A stretch of DNA of 60,000 nt from Phoronis australis (taxonomy: Eukaryota; Phoronida; Phoronidae). The position numbers and the translations under genes were made by a program. The stretch lies in assembly GCA_002633005.1 (NCBI GenBank), contig NMRA01000060.1, positions 291,472 to 351,471 of the forward strand, given 5' to 3'. The notes beneath the pieces were generated by a model. That model was not told where the DNA came from and did not search any database. It saw only the letters and a list, made by a program, of their open reading frames with translations. Shown one piece after another: positions 50,301 through 59,799 of the stretch; position 1 is the stretch's first letter; each line of letters opens with the position of its first letter.

Positions 50301-53300
50301 GTCTATGTTCTCATTGTTCTTAGACATTGTTAATAAAGTAAAAAGGCATAGATCCTAGATTACTCATTGAATTTGAGAAGTCACATACATACAAATTTTC
50401 TCGGACCAGTGCTGTAGCTAGTTGTTTTGTGCGACCTGACATTAATGGACGGCAGATTCATTAAAATGATGTGAGATAGATACGTGTGGACAATCACAAT
50501 GGTTTTCAAGCGTGTTGTTGCCGGCTGTAACAAGAGATGCTATAATCCGGCAGTTTTCCTCATTGAATTACCAAAAATCCTGTGTTAACCAAAGAGTGGG
50601 TGGTATACCTTTATCAACACGAATCGAGCATATTGTCTTCAGCTTAGTCTCTGTGTGATATCAGCAGCTTGTACGATATTAGCTTGACGAGGAGATGATG
50701 AAGGNGTTGTAATGCGCTTTTGATCGCATTAGGTTTTTGAATTTACTGAGAAGTGCGTATCTATACCTTCAAAGATACAAAGATTTGATTTGGATCACTT
50801 ACTGCCATAAACCTGGTCTCAATTCTATCTCTCAAGTGAAAAGTGTCCCTTATTTCTAGGCTTGAGACCATGTTCGGGGAATAAAACAACACACCATGAC
50901 TTGGCCATTTGTTGAATCGGATCTCTAACCAAAGTAAATTAAATTGCCAGTTCACCCCAGCCTGGAGATTGCCTATAATTTATAATCACGGTTAGGAACA
51001 AGCTGAGAACAGCTTGATAATAAAAAATTATTTTTTGATGGAAGGCCCTTTTAAGCGATTTCTTCGTTTGCAGTATTGTCGATTCTACAGTTTGTTTATG
51101 CTTTCAACACAATGTTGATTAATGAAGCTCATGTAAAAGGCAGCTTGTTGAAATGTGTAACCATTTGTTTTTTATTCTAATATTAATAATGACTTCATTA
51201 TAAATGTGTTAAGTAATGAAGGAGCTTGTAGCTAACTTGTTAATTCATGCTTCTGATATTTATTATTGAAGAATTAAAAGGTAAGGGTTAATATTAAAGT
51301 CAGTTTTTGCGTTTTTTTATTTTCTTGTTTGTTTCCAATGTCAGGGCATTTCTTTATTGTCATGAGCTATTAGTGTATATGAACATTTTATGTCTCTTGT
51401 ATAGGACTTCTTTACACAGAGTTCAATGTCAACTGCAAGCATCCATGCTCTATTTATTGAAGTGATCTCTTATTTATAGTGTCAAACAAGAATCAAGGTG
51501 GTCCAAGTCATTCTACACTTATCTCATAGCTGGTACGTCAAGCATTTTATGTCTCACTAATGAGAAACCTTTTCCATTGGCTGTTGTTAATTCCAAAAAG
51601 TCCACATTGAAAATAACTCTTTTGCTTTGTTATTCTTAAATATCTTAAGCCTATGGTTTAGACATCTTCTGTCTGGTGTCTATGTAGTGTAAATTCGATG
51701 TAATTCAATCTTTCCATGGCTGAGTTGGTTTGTATTTTCTCTCCACACTCAAATGCATGGTAACTATATGTAGCAGTCATCTCAATGCGTGCTTGTTTCC
51801 TTCAGTCTGCCAGGGAGCCCTAGGTGACATCACCGCCTCTCATGACAGTTTTAAAGAAGTGCCAGGACTGGTCAGGAAGAAGCAGAACCAGATTGAGGCA
51901 TTTGTCATGAGGAGGGTGAGTGTCATGATTCCTTTAGACACCAACTGGTGGCGGATCATCCAAAAAGGCAATAGTCAGTTTCAGGGGTCCCAGATTTTGA
52001 GATCCAGTTTGATACCTGTTATTCAGTGAAGCAAACTGGTTCTCAAAATGCGGGACCCTGAAAGTAACTATTACTGAAAAAAGTTCCATATTCATTTGGC
52101 TTGATGCGCAACCACTTCTTTAAAGCAGATAGTTGCTAGAAAGACACAGTGATTTCAGAAAACATATTCCATTTGCTCTAGATTGTCCATGAGGTAAGAA
52201 AACAGCTCCGTAACAGCTGTCATTTTCAATTTTGCTGCAGCTTTTCATTATTTTTGAAAGAATTGAAAGACAAGCTGCTGCACATTCATAAAATGTTCAA
52301 CGTTTCAAATTTTGTGACAATGGTACACTGGGCCAATAGTTTCCCTGCTTGCAGACAGCACCAGTTCAGCTTATGGCAGTGAAAATAAATGGAGGAAAAA
52401 GTACCTTCAATTAAAGAGACATTGTCGGTTTTAAAGCTGATAAATGCATTTTTGGGATCAGTGATGGATGAGATAGTTTTCTTTAAGGTATTAGCTGTGA
52501 CCGAAGCTATGAAACATTAAATTATGTTGTGTTTTTGTGATTTTGTCACAAACCACCAAATCTTTCTCTTGTCTGCCAGACATTTGGTGAAATCAAGGCC
52601 ATTGAAATACACTTAAAATACTCTGCTGTTTAACACATGGGATTTGAGTCAGTGACAAAGCATTCGACTGCTGCTGCATAGATAGTGTGATCTATTCCCC
52701 GCTACTTTTAATCCCTATAAAATTGCTTTTCTCTATAAAGATAACCCTTTAATGGAGTATATAATTCTTTTCATATGTTATCCACAAGTGGTCGTTTACT
52801 CGTAGGTGTTCATTACTTGGCCAAGTATGTTGGTCTGACAGCAAGTTTGTTTTTTTTTGTTCGCTCTCTACAGGTCGCAATTTTTGTCCGATTTTCACGA
52901 AATTTGCACACGACGTGTAGATCGGGAAGTACTAGAACGCTATTGTTTTTGGTCATGATCAGATTCAAAATGGCGGACGTGGCGGCCATTTTGTTTCCGA
53001 TTTCACAGTCAAATGCTTGTAGAGGCTGCATTTTTCGACGTACAGCGCTGAAACGTGGTACGATTATTATAGAACACATGTGCTACAACTGTGCCGAAAA
53101 TCGTTGACTTCCGGTCAAAGATGGCGGAAATATTGGAAGTGGCGCATGCGCACCCCGATATCTGGCCAAAAACATTTTTTCCTCTAGAGGGCGCATTTGC
53201 AAACCATTCAGTTTCAAACTGGTGACATGTTTGTTGCTATTAATAAGCTTTTATAAAATTTTGTTTAACCGGAAGTCACCTTCAAGATGGCGGCTTTGGC

Positions 53301-56300
53301 GCATGTTCACACGTTTTCAATCATTCTGACATGAATTTTTGCATGTGGATTCCTTGAAGTATGCTCTTTCAAAAGTTCTGCGATAACGGTTTTCTCAGAC
53401 TTACCGTTTTCGAGTTATTTGACTTTGATGAATTTCTTTAAACAAAACGCAAAATTTCAATTTTTTCGAAAAAATAACAGAGTGTTGCAAAACTATCAAT
53501 TGGAACGGGCTTTCAGAAAATGTTTTCCATTTTTCGCTAGGACGTCTACTTTTCGAATTATTTGAGATTTTCTGATAGCGCTGTTCCTTTGTTGAGCGCT
53601 TTTACTGCATTGATGTTGGTTTACTGAGCAAGACAGTAGCCTATTTCTTACTGATAACTGACATCTTCACTAGTCATATGAATGTTATCGTGTTGCTCAT
53701 AATCCCCACTATCATCATCATAATCATTGTCGTCGTCATCTCCATCGTCGTCTCTTCGGTTAACCTCACCAAGTGTCGCTCCTTTGAGTGCTCTTGTTAT
53801 GTTATTTGCAGGGGTCCATAAATAATCCACGTGTTCATTAGTGATCTACATGTTTTTGTGTTTGTATGTTACCGCATGTGTTCATATGTTGTTGCACATG
53901 TTTGTTTGTTGTTGCATGTGTTTATAAGCTGTATCCACTCGTGTTCATTCGCATGTTCATATTTTTAAACACTTGAGTTTGTATGATATTCCCTTGCGTT
54001 CTTATGTCATCCATGTGTGTTTGTATTTGCAAATGTTCACAAATTATCCACGTGACCATATATGTTCATATTTTGTCCTCGTTTTCACTCGTCATGCATT
54101 ACCACCTCTTGTTCATGCTTTATCCTCACAATATGTCATGTTCATAATGTTATCGTTCAAAGGCGGTCTCATTCAAAAAGAAGCCCCCCACTCGGGAACA
54201 CGTCTTACTGCTGGCCATGGAGCTGTTGTACTTGTGGAATTCATTCCCTATGTGTATGGAGGACACGTTCAATACCATGCTGGCAGGTAAAACTAGCGCC
54301 CTTGTGAGGACTGTATTTTGAGTCTTAAGGGTGATAACTGATGAGAGCAATAGTAGGCTGTTGTTTGCTCTAATGTTGATCTTATTTGGGAGATGGTGAC
54401 GGGAGGGAGGCCTTGGAGTGGTCGTGATGGTGACGGGAGGGAGACCTTGAAGTGGCCGTGATGGTAGGGGTCAAGTCTGTAGGGTTTATTTGGTTTCATT
54501 CTGCCTCTGGTTAGAAAGAGACGGAAACATTGTGTTTACATTTTTCTGCAAAAGATGTTGAATTTACTTTCAGCTAGACCATTGCTTATTTCAATTTTTT
54601 TTTGATTAATGTTCTCATAGTAAAATGATGGTATTCTGTTTGTTAATGTCTCATTTTATTCTTATGGTTAGTTATTTTTTATTTCTAACTTCACCTGTTA
54701 TAGCATGGTCAAAGCTTTTAGCTCTTAATTGTGCTAGAATGTGGGAAATGTCTGTTTGGCTGATTCTCAATTCTTGTTTGATTAACTTCCTGGAGTCATC
54801 TCCTTTAAGCTGGTGAATCATTGTCTCAGTGTTTAACTCCTACCTTTTTCTTGTTAGAATGTGGAAAGTTGGAGGATAAAAAATTGTTCCATCTCCGAAG
54901 TCTCATTGAAGGCGCCATTTACAAACAATTAGGCGACATAGAGTTTTCAATGCAGGTAAATTGTGCCGTGGAAAATGTTATAACACGTTGCTCAGTTATT
55001 GTTCATGTATCTTAATTAAAAGTGACCAGAACAAGTTGGATGTTTGCAATACATGTTTGTGATTGTAAAGGATAGGATGTAACACAAATTGACGTAAAGA
55101 TCAATGACAATTTCACAATGTATGCAGAAATTGAAAATAAATCAGACATTGATTGTTCACAAAATTCTTAAATCCACATGCAGTGCCATCGTTGGAAACT
55201 GTTGTTTTGGTTGGTGTTGGGGATGGAACCTGTTGTCTACTTTATTAATGGTATGAGTTGACAGTCCTATGCACATGATGAAATGGTGGAGTGACTAATA
55301 GCTACAACGGGAAGACTCCTCGCCACTAATTTGTTTTATGACTGACTTAATTAGTGCTGCTTGGGACTTAAACACTGTCTCAGTTTTGTTGTTTAACAGC
55401 AAAATATTTGGTAACAAATATGCAGGCAGTAAAATCCTTCAAATTACAAACGTTTCCTTACTTTGGTTCCTTGCTTCCATCAATGGCTCTAAAGATGGGA
55501 CGTTGAAGGACTACATTTGATATCTTTTTGATACGAGTACATCCCCAGAAATCAGTTTCACCTTATATCTAACCTTCGAGCTCAGACTCTACTCACATGA
55601 TTAGAATACAACTTTGTATGTTTAGTAGAAATGTGCGATGGTCAGTTTTCTAATCAAGTTTCAAGTACTGATATCAGAGCCCAGTACATGAAGACTCCCT
55701 TAGTCACCAATTGGCGATACTCTCTCATTGAGTCGGCTCACCTAGTACTGTCGAACAACATATTGTGGAAGTAGTTTAGCAATGGGGCAAGTTACAAGAA
55801 AGGGCAGCGGAAGAAGTTATCAAAAGCAGAAGTGATCACTTGGCGTTGCTTTTCACAAGATATATCATGTTTGCTTCGCCTGAACAAACTGCATCTGATT
55901 ACATTTGGAGATAACTCGACAGGATCAAAGTAAGATAATGCCCAAGTGTTGGGTTACAAAGTAAATGCCACCTCCTCAGTGCTAAGTCTAATGTTATGGG
56001 TTATTACAGTGTTTTGAAGAAGTACTCGCTCGGCACGAGGGGAAGAAGGAAGACATTCACGTACTGGCCTTCGCCATGTATGAGCTGGGTACGGAATTAC
56101 TGAAACAACCTGATACGGAGGACAGAGGGAGACAACTTCTGTTGAAGGCCAGGGTACGGTATTAGAAAGCTTAGCTAGGTCATTTGAAAGACGCACTACA
56201 TTACTACAATGTACACCCAGACTGAATTAACTGCATTAATTCGAAAAGCTTTCAAGTGTAAAATGCTCATGAAGAATGCTAGAGTTAGTGCATGTGGAGA

Positions 56301-57655
56301 AGACTATGTACAGGACATGCTCTACCTTAATGCTAGTAGAGATGTTAGCAATTTGTTAGTTTCATGTTTGCATTAAGGTAGAAAATGTCCTGATTTCCAT
56401 TACTTTGTAAAATATGGTGTCAAAGACATGCATATCTTGGTGCTCAAACCATTAAAAGTTTTGACCGCAATACGACGTCATGGAACCCATAATAGCCATA
56501 TTCCAAATGACACGACTCCACTGTGATAATGGAGTATTAAACCATAATGCTGCCATTCATAAGGCAGTTGTCTGGCTGCTGCCATACTTATCAATGGTTA
56601 TTTGGTGTCGTAAGTAGTTCAGCTGTCATTCTGATGCTGTGATGTTGCACTGTGAGATGCATTGCTAAGTGTGTCTGGATACATCATATTTTAATCATCT
56701 GACTCACCTCAGAACTGTGTTTGCACCCTCTCGAAAATAAATGTTTTTTTTTTCTACCTCCAAAGAAGAGTTGAATTCGGAACGCGGCTTTTTGCTGGAG
56801 TTAGTGGTGAGCTGTAGCCGACCACGATTACATGGCTACAGATGTTTGCTACCAATGTGGTTACTTCAACTTTAAATAGGCCTTGCCATATGCCATATTG
56901 TTTTTATGCGCTCACATATTTATATGTGAGTGATACATTTTCTTGAAGTTTAGCATATAAGTTTCTATTAAAGAGACGATGATGCTCTCCTGTTTTCGGA
57001 CGGATTTGGTGTATTTTGCACCACCTGGTGGCAATTTAAGCATTTTTTAATACATTTTCGACGTCCGCTTTCCTATCCTCCTAAGTATTCAAAGGATCAC
57101 AGATGTTTTTCCTAATGAGAAGACCGCAACTGACACTGACTTTCGGATAGGTTCGACTGCTGTGGCGATCTCAAATGCCATTTTTTTACATCCACGGCTG
57201 TATTCCTTAATTCTTTGGAGGATCTTTGTTTCTACTAAACCCTTTGCAAAATCGAAACTCATTCCTTTGTGGATTTTCATGAAATTTGACAAATAGTTTA
57301 ATTTGTAATAGAGAGACGACGACTTCCTAATTTTGGACCGGTTTGACGTATTCTGCGCAATTTTATGGCCATTTTTATGACACTAAAAACACCATTAGAA
57401 GTACAGATTTGCATTCGCTTTTCAACGCTCTGCATTGCTCTTGTTCGAGATCTTAATGTCTGATATCTGATGTTTAAAATGTACTCATTGCTAGTTTCAC
57501 GTTACTGCTAAGGGGTCTTAATCCCAAGGATGTTCATGGTGTACTTTTGCTTGCAGGATGGGTTTAAAGAATACGACTTTGAGAATCGACTTCACGTTCG
57601 TATTAATGCTGCACTAAGAAGGGCCAAAGAAAGTGCCAAGAACCATTCAAAATGA
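41235..57655 (+). CDS. TTC39C: TTC39C orthologue, complete 13-exon gene (span of coding exons)
   Basis: Thirteen exons with GT-AG introns join in one frame to give a 605-residue protein; human TTC39C is slightly shorter (about 583). Family hallmarks seen in order: KGGWLLRKAW (about residues 144-153), GGVSFGYGVFQLCISMVP (236-253), LLWYHT followed by FFSLDGDD (about 294-312), FFKGR (338-342), ESRWSKSFYTYL and VCQGALGD (about 400-420), and FENRLHVRI near the C-terminus (581-589). These match TTC39C better than TTC39A or TTC39B. The protein should form TPR-like helical repeats (TTC39/IML2 family) and be intracellular; no signal peptide or membrane segment is visible. The family is a scaffold type, and TTC39C has been linked to cilium-related roles by annotation, which the sequence cannot test. 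Residues about 170-228 form a Ser/Asp/Thr-rich insert longer than in human, which explains the extra length. The start has an in-frame TAG at 41226-41228 just upstream. Confidence 0.96.
41369..43653 (+). other. TTC39C intron 1
   Basis: 2285 bp. It contains a three-unit GGGCNNAGTCCAAATCT tandem (41622-41699) and a hairpin MITE (43114-43217). Nothing coding recognised. Confidence 0.8.
43114..43217. mobile_element. Hairpin MITE, copy 2 (TTC39C intron 1)
   Basis: 104 bp. Ends AATAGGTGGTCCCTGATT and AATCAGGGCCCCACCTATT are inverted; the loop holds ACTGAATAATGGG, as in copy 1. Confidence 0.85.
43654..43702 (+). CDS. TTC39C: TTC39C exon 2
   Basis: A 49-bp exon after the acceptor CTTGTTTCAG. It completes a Lys codon and codes EVSAQMNAGHSFVMYL, matching the human segment that ends in GASFVSFL. 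The donor is GTACGT, phase 0. Confidence 0.92.
43817..44233. mobile_element. GC-rich foldback element in TTC39C intron 2
   Basis: About 417 bp, starting CCCCGTCACACCAGAGGC and ending CCTCTGGTGTGAAAGGGG. Inside are many GCGGT/ACCGC phrases facing both ways, and TTTGAACGTGTTCAAA as a nested palindrome. It carries a 111-codon minus-strand frame (43927-44262) with no recognised domain. Much more GC-rich than its surroundings. Confidence 0.75.
44246..44430 (+). repeat. Dispersed repeat, copy 2
   Basis: Partner of 40579-40770, directly next to the foldback element and in the same orientation. Confidence 0.8.
44696..44833 (+). CDS. TTC39C: TTC39C exon 3
   Basis: 138 bp, phase 0 at both ends, residues 62-107. 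It holds RALMSFEDSQLAEAMKALEE and SIKNKIS, matching the human MTFEEEKMQLACDDLKTTE and IKNKIKK stretches. The donor is GTAGGC. Confidence 0.94.
44834..46545 (+). other. TTC39C intron 3
   Basis: 1712 bp, AT-rich, nothing recognised. Confidence 0.8.
46546..47096 (+). CDS. TTC39C: TTC39C exon 4 (large central exon)
   Basis: 551 bp, residues 108 to about 290. It starts after the acceptor TTTAATTGCAG. It contains the most diagnostic family motifs, KGGWLLRKAWKVY and GGVSFGYGVFQLCISMVP, separated by a Ser/Asp/Thr-rich stretch of low conservation. It ends in phase 2 at donor GTAAGT. A longer open frame that starts at 46376 is only intron read-in. Confidence 0.96.
47775..47845 (+). CDS. TTC39C: TTC39C exon 5
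   Basis: 71 bp. It completes Met291 and codes LTLLWYHTAIRQFFSLDGDD plus KEA, matching human [20 protein letters not shown]. The acceptor is TGTTGTAG and the donor GTACTT; phase 1 out. Confidence 0.95.
48689..48786 (+). CDS. TTC39C: TTC39C exon 6
   Basis: 98 bp after a strong pyrimidine tract ending in TTTTTCAG. It codes VPEATEIIDECESKYPDSAL then FLFFKGRVLRTK (residues 316-347), a clear TPR helix pair. Phase 0 out at GTAAAA. Confidence 0.95.
50019..50167 (+). CDS. TTC39C: TTC39C exon 7
   Basis: 149 bp, residues 348-396. It contains CHLEESLATYNMALEKSK and VVCHYEIGWSHMM, matching the human INSALTSFHTALELA and HVCLYEIGWCSMI segments. The donor is GTAAGG, phase 2. Confidence 0.95.
50168..51479 (+). 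other. TTC39C intron 7, with an N at 50705
   Basis: 1312 bp. Unlike the other N positions, no flanking duplication is visible at 50705. Confidence 0.75.
51480..51532 (+). CDS. TTC39C: TTC39C exon 8
   Basis: A 53-bp exon after TTATTTATAG. It codes VKQESRWSKSFYTYLIA, matching human LKNESRWSQCYYAYLTA. Donor GTACGT, phase 1 out. The following intron is the shortest in the gene (273 bp). Confidence 0.93.
51806..51915 (+). CDS. TTC39C: TTC39C exon 9
   Basis: 110 bp. It codes VCQGALGDITASHDSFKEVP and RKKQNQIEAFVMRR, matching human VCQGATGDVDGAQIVFKEV and RKNNQIEQFSVKKA. Acceptor TTCCTTCAG, donor GTGAGT, phase 0 out. Confidence 0.95.
51970..52072. mobile_element. Hairpin MITE, copy 3 (TTC39C intron 9)
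   Basis: 103 bp. Ends AATAGTCAGTTTCAGGGGTC and GACCCTGAAAGTAACTATT-like are inverted; the loop holds GTTATTCAGTGAAG. Just 55 bp after exon 9. Confidence 0.88.
52866..53600 (+). repeat. Dispersed repeat with AAAATGGCGG and CACGAAATTTGCAC motifs
   Basis: Within TTC39C intron 9. Phrases such as GATTTTCACGAAATTTGCAC, CAAAATGGCGGACG and AAGATGGCGG recur, as in old non-coding animal repeats. The 110-codon plus frame at 52775-53107 has no recognised domain. Confidence 0.45.
53640..53830 (-). repeat. Dispersed repeat with acidic peptide remnant (copy 2)
   Basis: On the minus strand a 60-codon frame reads ALKGATLGEVNRRDDDGDDD and continues to EQHDNIHMTSEDVSYQ before a stop. It matches 24648-24835 in DNA and partly in peptide, including the bases after the stop. 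Confidence 0.7.
53850..54070. repeat. Degenerate short tandem of GTTGTTGCATGTGTTTATA type
   Basis: Repeated phrases ATGTGTTCATATGTTGTTGC, ATGTTTGTTTGTTGTTGC and similar at about 25-30 bp spacing, just before TTC39C exon 10. Confidence 0.6.
54163..54286 (+). CDS. TTC39C: TTC39C exon 10
   Basis: 124 bp, residues 452-492. It codes AVSFKKKPPTREHVLLLAME then LLYLWNSFPMC, matching human [22 protein letters not shown]. The acceptor TTCAAAG has a weak pyrimidine tract, but the phase (0 in, 1 out) and the homology fix it. Donor GTAAAA. Confidence 0.9.
54287..56009 (+). other. TTC39C introns 10 and 11
   Basis: 571 and 1054 bp. Intron 10 has a 30-bp tandem pair (GGTGACGGGAGGGAG at about 54397 and 54430). 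Otherwise nothing recognised. Confidence 0.7.
54858..54955 (+). CDS. TTC39C: TTC39C exon 11
   Basis: 98 bp after TTTCTTGTTAG. It codes CGKLEDKKLFHLRSLIEGAI then YKQLGDIEFSMQ, matching human [22 protein letters not shown], a TPR motif. Phase 0 out at GTAAAT. Confidence 0.94.
56010..56153 (+). CDS. TTC39C: TTC39C exon 12
   Basis: 144 bp, phase 0 at both ends, residues 526-573. It codes HVLAFAMYELGTELLKQPDT and RGRQLLLKAR, matching human [20 protein letters not shown] and RGRALLLQAKE. Donor GTACGG. Confidence 0.95.
56154..57556 (+). other. TTC39C intron 12 with an inverted-orientation repeat
   Basis: 1403 bp. About 56900-57440 holds two diverged units (AAAGAGACGATGATGCTCTC and AGAGAGACGACGACTTCC) that are the reverse orientation of the 30781-31870 family: TTTTGCACCACCTGGTGGC and GGATTTTCATGAAATTTG are its recognisable parts. 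The 67-codon minus frame inside is repeat-derived. Confidence 0.65.
57557..57655 (+). CDS. TTC39C: TTC39C exon 13 (stop codon)
   Basis: The last coding exon, after GCTTGCAG. It codes DGFKEYDFENRLHVRINAAL then RRAKESAKNHSK and stops at TGA 57653-57655. The FENRLHVRI motif is the family's C-terminal signature. Confidence 0.96.
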   Translation, partial: DGFKEYDFENRLHVRINAALRRAKESAKNHSK

Positions 57656-57764
57656 CCAGTGGTGACATCTAGTGAACACCCATGAAACATGCTACTGTTT
57701 TCAGTTTATATATGGAAATGTTGAATGTAAATACTATGACTAACTGTCTTTAGTTCTGTTGATT

Positions 57765-57918
57765 GGTAGTCCATGTGTCTAAGTGCTGTCTGTTTTCACA
57801 GTGCTGTTCTTGTGTCTAAATTCTGTCTGTATTCACAGTGCTGTCCATGTGTCTAAGTGCTGTCTGTGTTCACAGTGCTGTTCATTTGTATAAGTGCTGT
57901 CTCTGTTCATAGTGCTGG
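57765..57918 (+). repeat. Minisatellite of about 40 bp in the TTC39C 3' UTR
   Basis: About four imperfect copies of a unit built from GTGTCTAAGTGCTGTCTGT and TTCACAGTGCTGTTC. Units differ by scattered substitutions, so the array is not recent. Confidence 0.85.
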
Positions 57919-59620
57919 TACCTTCATTTCCACTGTTGATTTTTGAAAATTCTAAAATCAGGTTAAATATTGATTGTAAACATAATCAATAAATTTGTAA
58001 GGCCTTGCATATACTTTAATGATGGAATTGGGTTAGTATTTCCCATTTTTCAGTATTTTTCCAACAACATTAAAACTCAGGAAGATGTCATTTCCTTAAA
58101 GTGGTATTTTCAATTGATATTTCACACAGATAGGCTTATAGAGTTATATTCTCTCATGTTTCGCCTCCTATTTTTCCCTGTACTGCCTACATCATACATT
58201 AAGCCTATATATATACATGGCCCCTGTGCCATTGTACAATACATTTTCTCAAAAAATATTTTTGCTCAATTTTGCTTATTCACAAGCCTCTAAACTTCAC
58301 GGATTGGTAAAGGCAGGTGTCCCTTGCAGTGTCTTGAAATTGATGTATTTGCCTTGCTTGTCTTTTGTTCATCCTTAGTATGTTTTAGTTTCCCAAAGTT
58401 GCTGTAAATCATGCGTAGTGGCTAATCATGGCGTTCTTATCCCATGCACGCATTGAAATCCCCAGATGGGCATGCTTTAGCGACTGAAGATAACTTACCT
58501 TTACAAATAGCTTAAGTGAGTGCGCCTCATCGAAATCATTAACAATGGTTCGGTTGAAAAGTTTTTTGACAGAAATCATGGTTTTATTACTCTAATGACT
58601 TGAAAAGGCATCAAGCTCTACCATTTTGTAATGGATAATTTCACCGTTGCTCACATTCTGTAGTTGTTCTGTGGTTTACTCTACGCGTGTTTTGTAAGAC
58701 ACGGACCCCTTAGTTGCATGTGTAGGCACATCTTGACATTCCAGCGCATTGGCCTATATGACAGGTTTTCATCTTTGCATTAATTTCCAATATTTTCTAA
58801 AGCTTGCTTTCCTGGTTATATTTGAGCTCTCTGACTGACACCCTCGCTGTTATTTTGTGCCCTCTTTGTAATTTTTTAGATATAAATTATTATAAATGAA
58901 TGTCATTTGCTACACGTTGAAATTTATGAAGTTGACCATTCTGTGAATGCGAATTTGCATGTCATAAGTACTGTATTTCATGTGAACTCAAGAATCCATG
59001 TCTTTATCATGACCAAGTGTAAAATTGATATGCGAAATTTATAAACTGGGTGTGTTTTGAAACGTGCAAATCTCTGTATTCTGTGTTATCGAACAAACAT
59101 GGAAACAGAAAAACTTTGCTGTGTTTAAGTTTGCTTGAATGTTGTCTTAACAACCAATGTGCTGTAACTACAGTCAGTGATGTTTTCTTCGGCTTGCAAC
59201 ACTATGTGACTGATGACTGATTGAAGGGTATGTTGTATAATGAAGCCTTGTTTCCAGAAGATACTGTTACGTAACTGTGAATGTTATTGAGTCAACTATA
59301 CAATACACAAATTCTGTCTCCAGTATTCACAAGTTGCTAAGAATGTATTTTCTGCACTAATTGTATGTAGTCTCATCATTAGATTGAGGTATTATCAGTT
59401 TTTCCAGGGGATTTAAATTTTCACAGAAGTAGGTTTGTCTATTAGTGTCATTTTAGTGAATGTATTAATAGTAACCCACGGCAAACAGCCTTCCTCTCAC
59501 AGTTGACTTAACATTAACAGCATTGAATTTCTTATACTTGTAAATGCTTTTTAATTAAAATTATTTTCTCATGGGCTGCAGCTGTTCTTTTCTCATGTGG
59601 TACTGTTTTTTCATTTCTTT

Positions 59621-59626
59621 AATAAA
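59621..59626 (+). promoter_or_regulatory. AATAAA polyadenylation signal, candidate distal site of TTC39C
   Basis: AATAAACC is followed within about 20-40 bp by T/G-containing sequence. A hairpin MITE begins about 70 bp later, which suggests the transcript ends before it. Confidence 0.5.
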
Positions 59627-59693
59627 CCACACACATTCCCAATATCCTAGTTGTAGTGCTCAGACTCGATTCATTACTTTATGGTCATGCGGT

Positions 59694-59799
59694 AATAGCC
59701 AGTTGTAGGGATCCCACATTTTGGGAACCAGTTTTCTCTTCAGAATTATATTTTAAAAAACTGGTTCTCAAAATCCTGACCCCCTGTAAGTGGCTGTTG
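59694..59799. mobile_element. Hairpin MITE, copy 4
   Basis: 106 bp. Ends AATAGCCAGTTGTAGGG and CCCTGTAAGTGGCTGTT are inverted, with GGGAACCAG and CTGGTTCTCAAAATCC inside. It lies about 70 bp beyond the TTC39C poly(A) signal. Confidence 0.85.

Larger units (their letters stand above)
57656..59645 (+). other. TTC39C: TTC39C 3' UTR (probable extent)
   Basis: About 2 kb of AT-rich non-coding sequence runs from the stop codon to the last good polyadenylation signal. It includes a minisatellite (57765-57918). Earlier AATAAA-like sites exist (for example near 57987), so shorter transcripts are possible. The extent is inferred, not shown. Confidence 0.5.

Noticed and set aside
52775-53107. 110-codon plus-strand frame in TTC39C intron 9
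   Set aside because: Lies in an old non-coding repeat and has no recognised domain.
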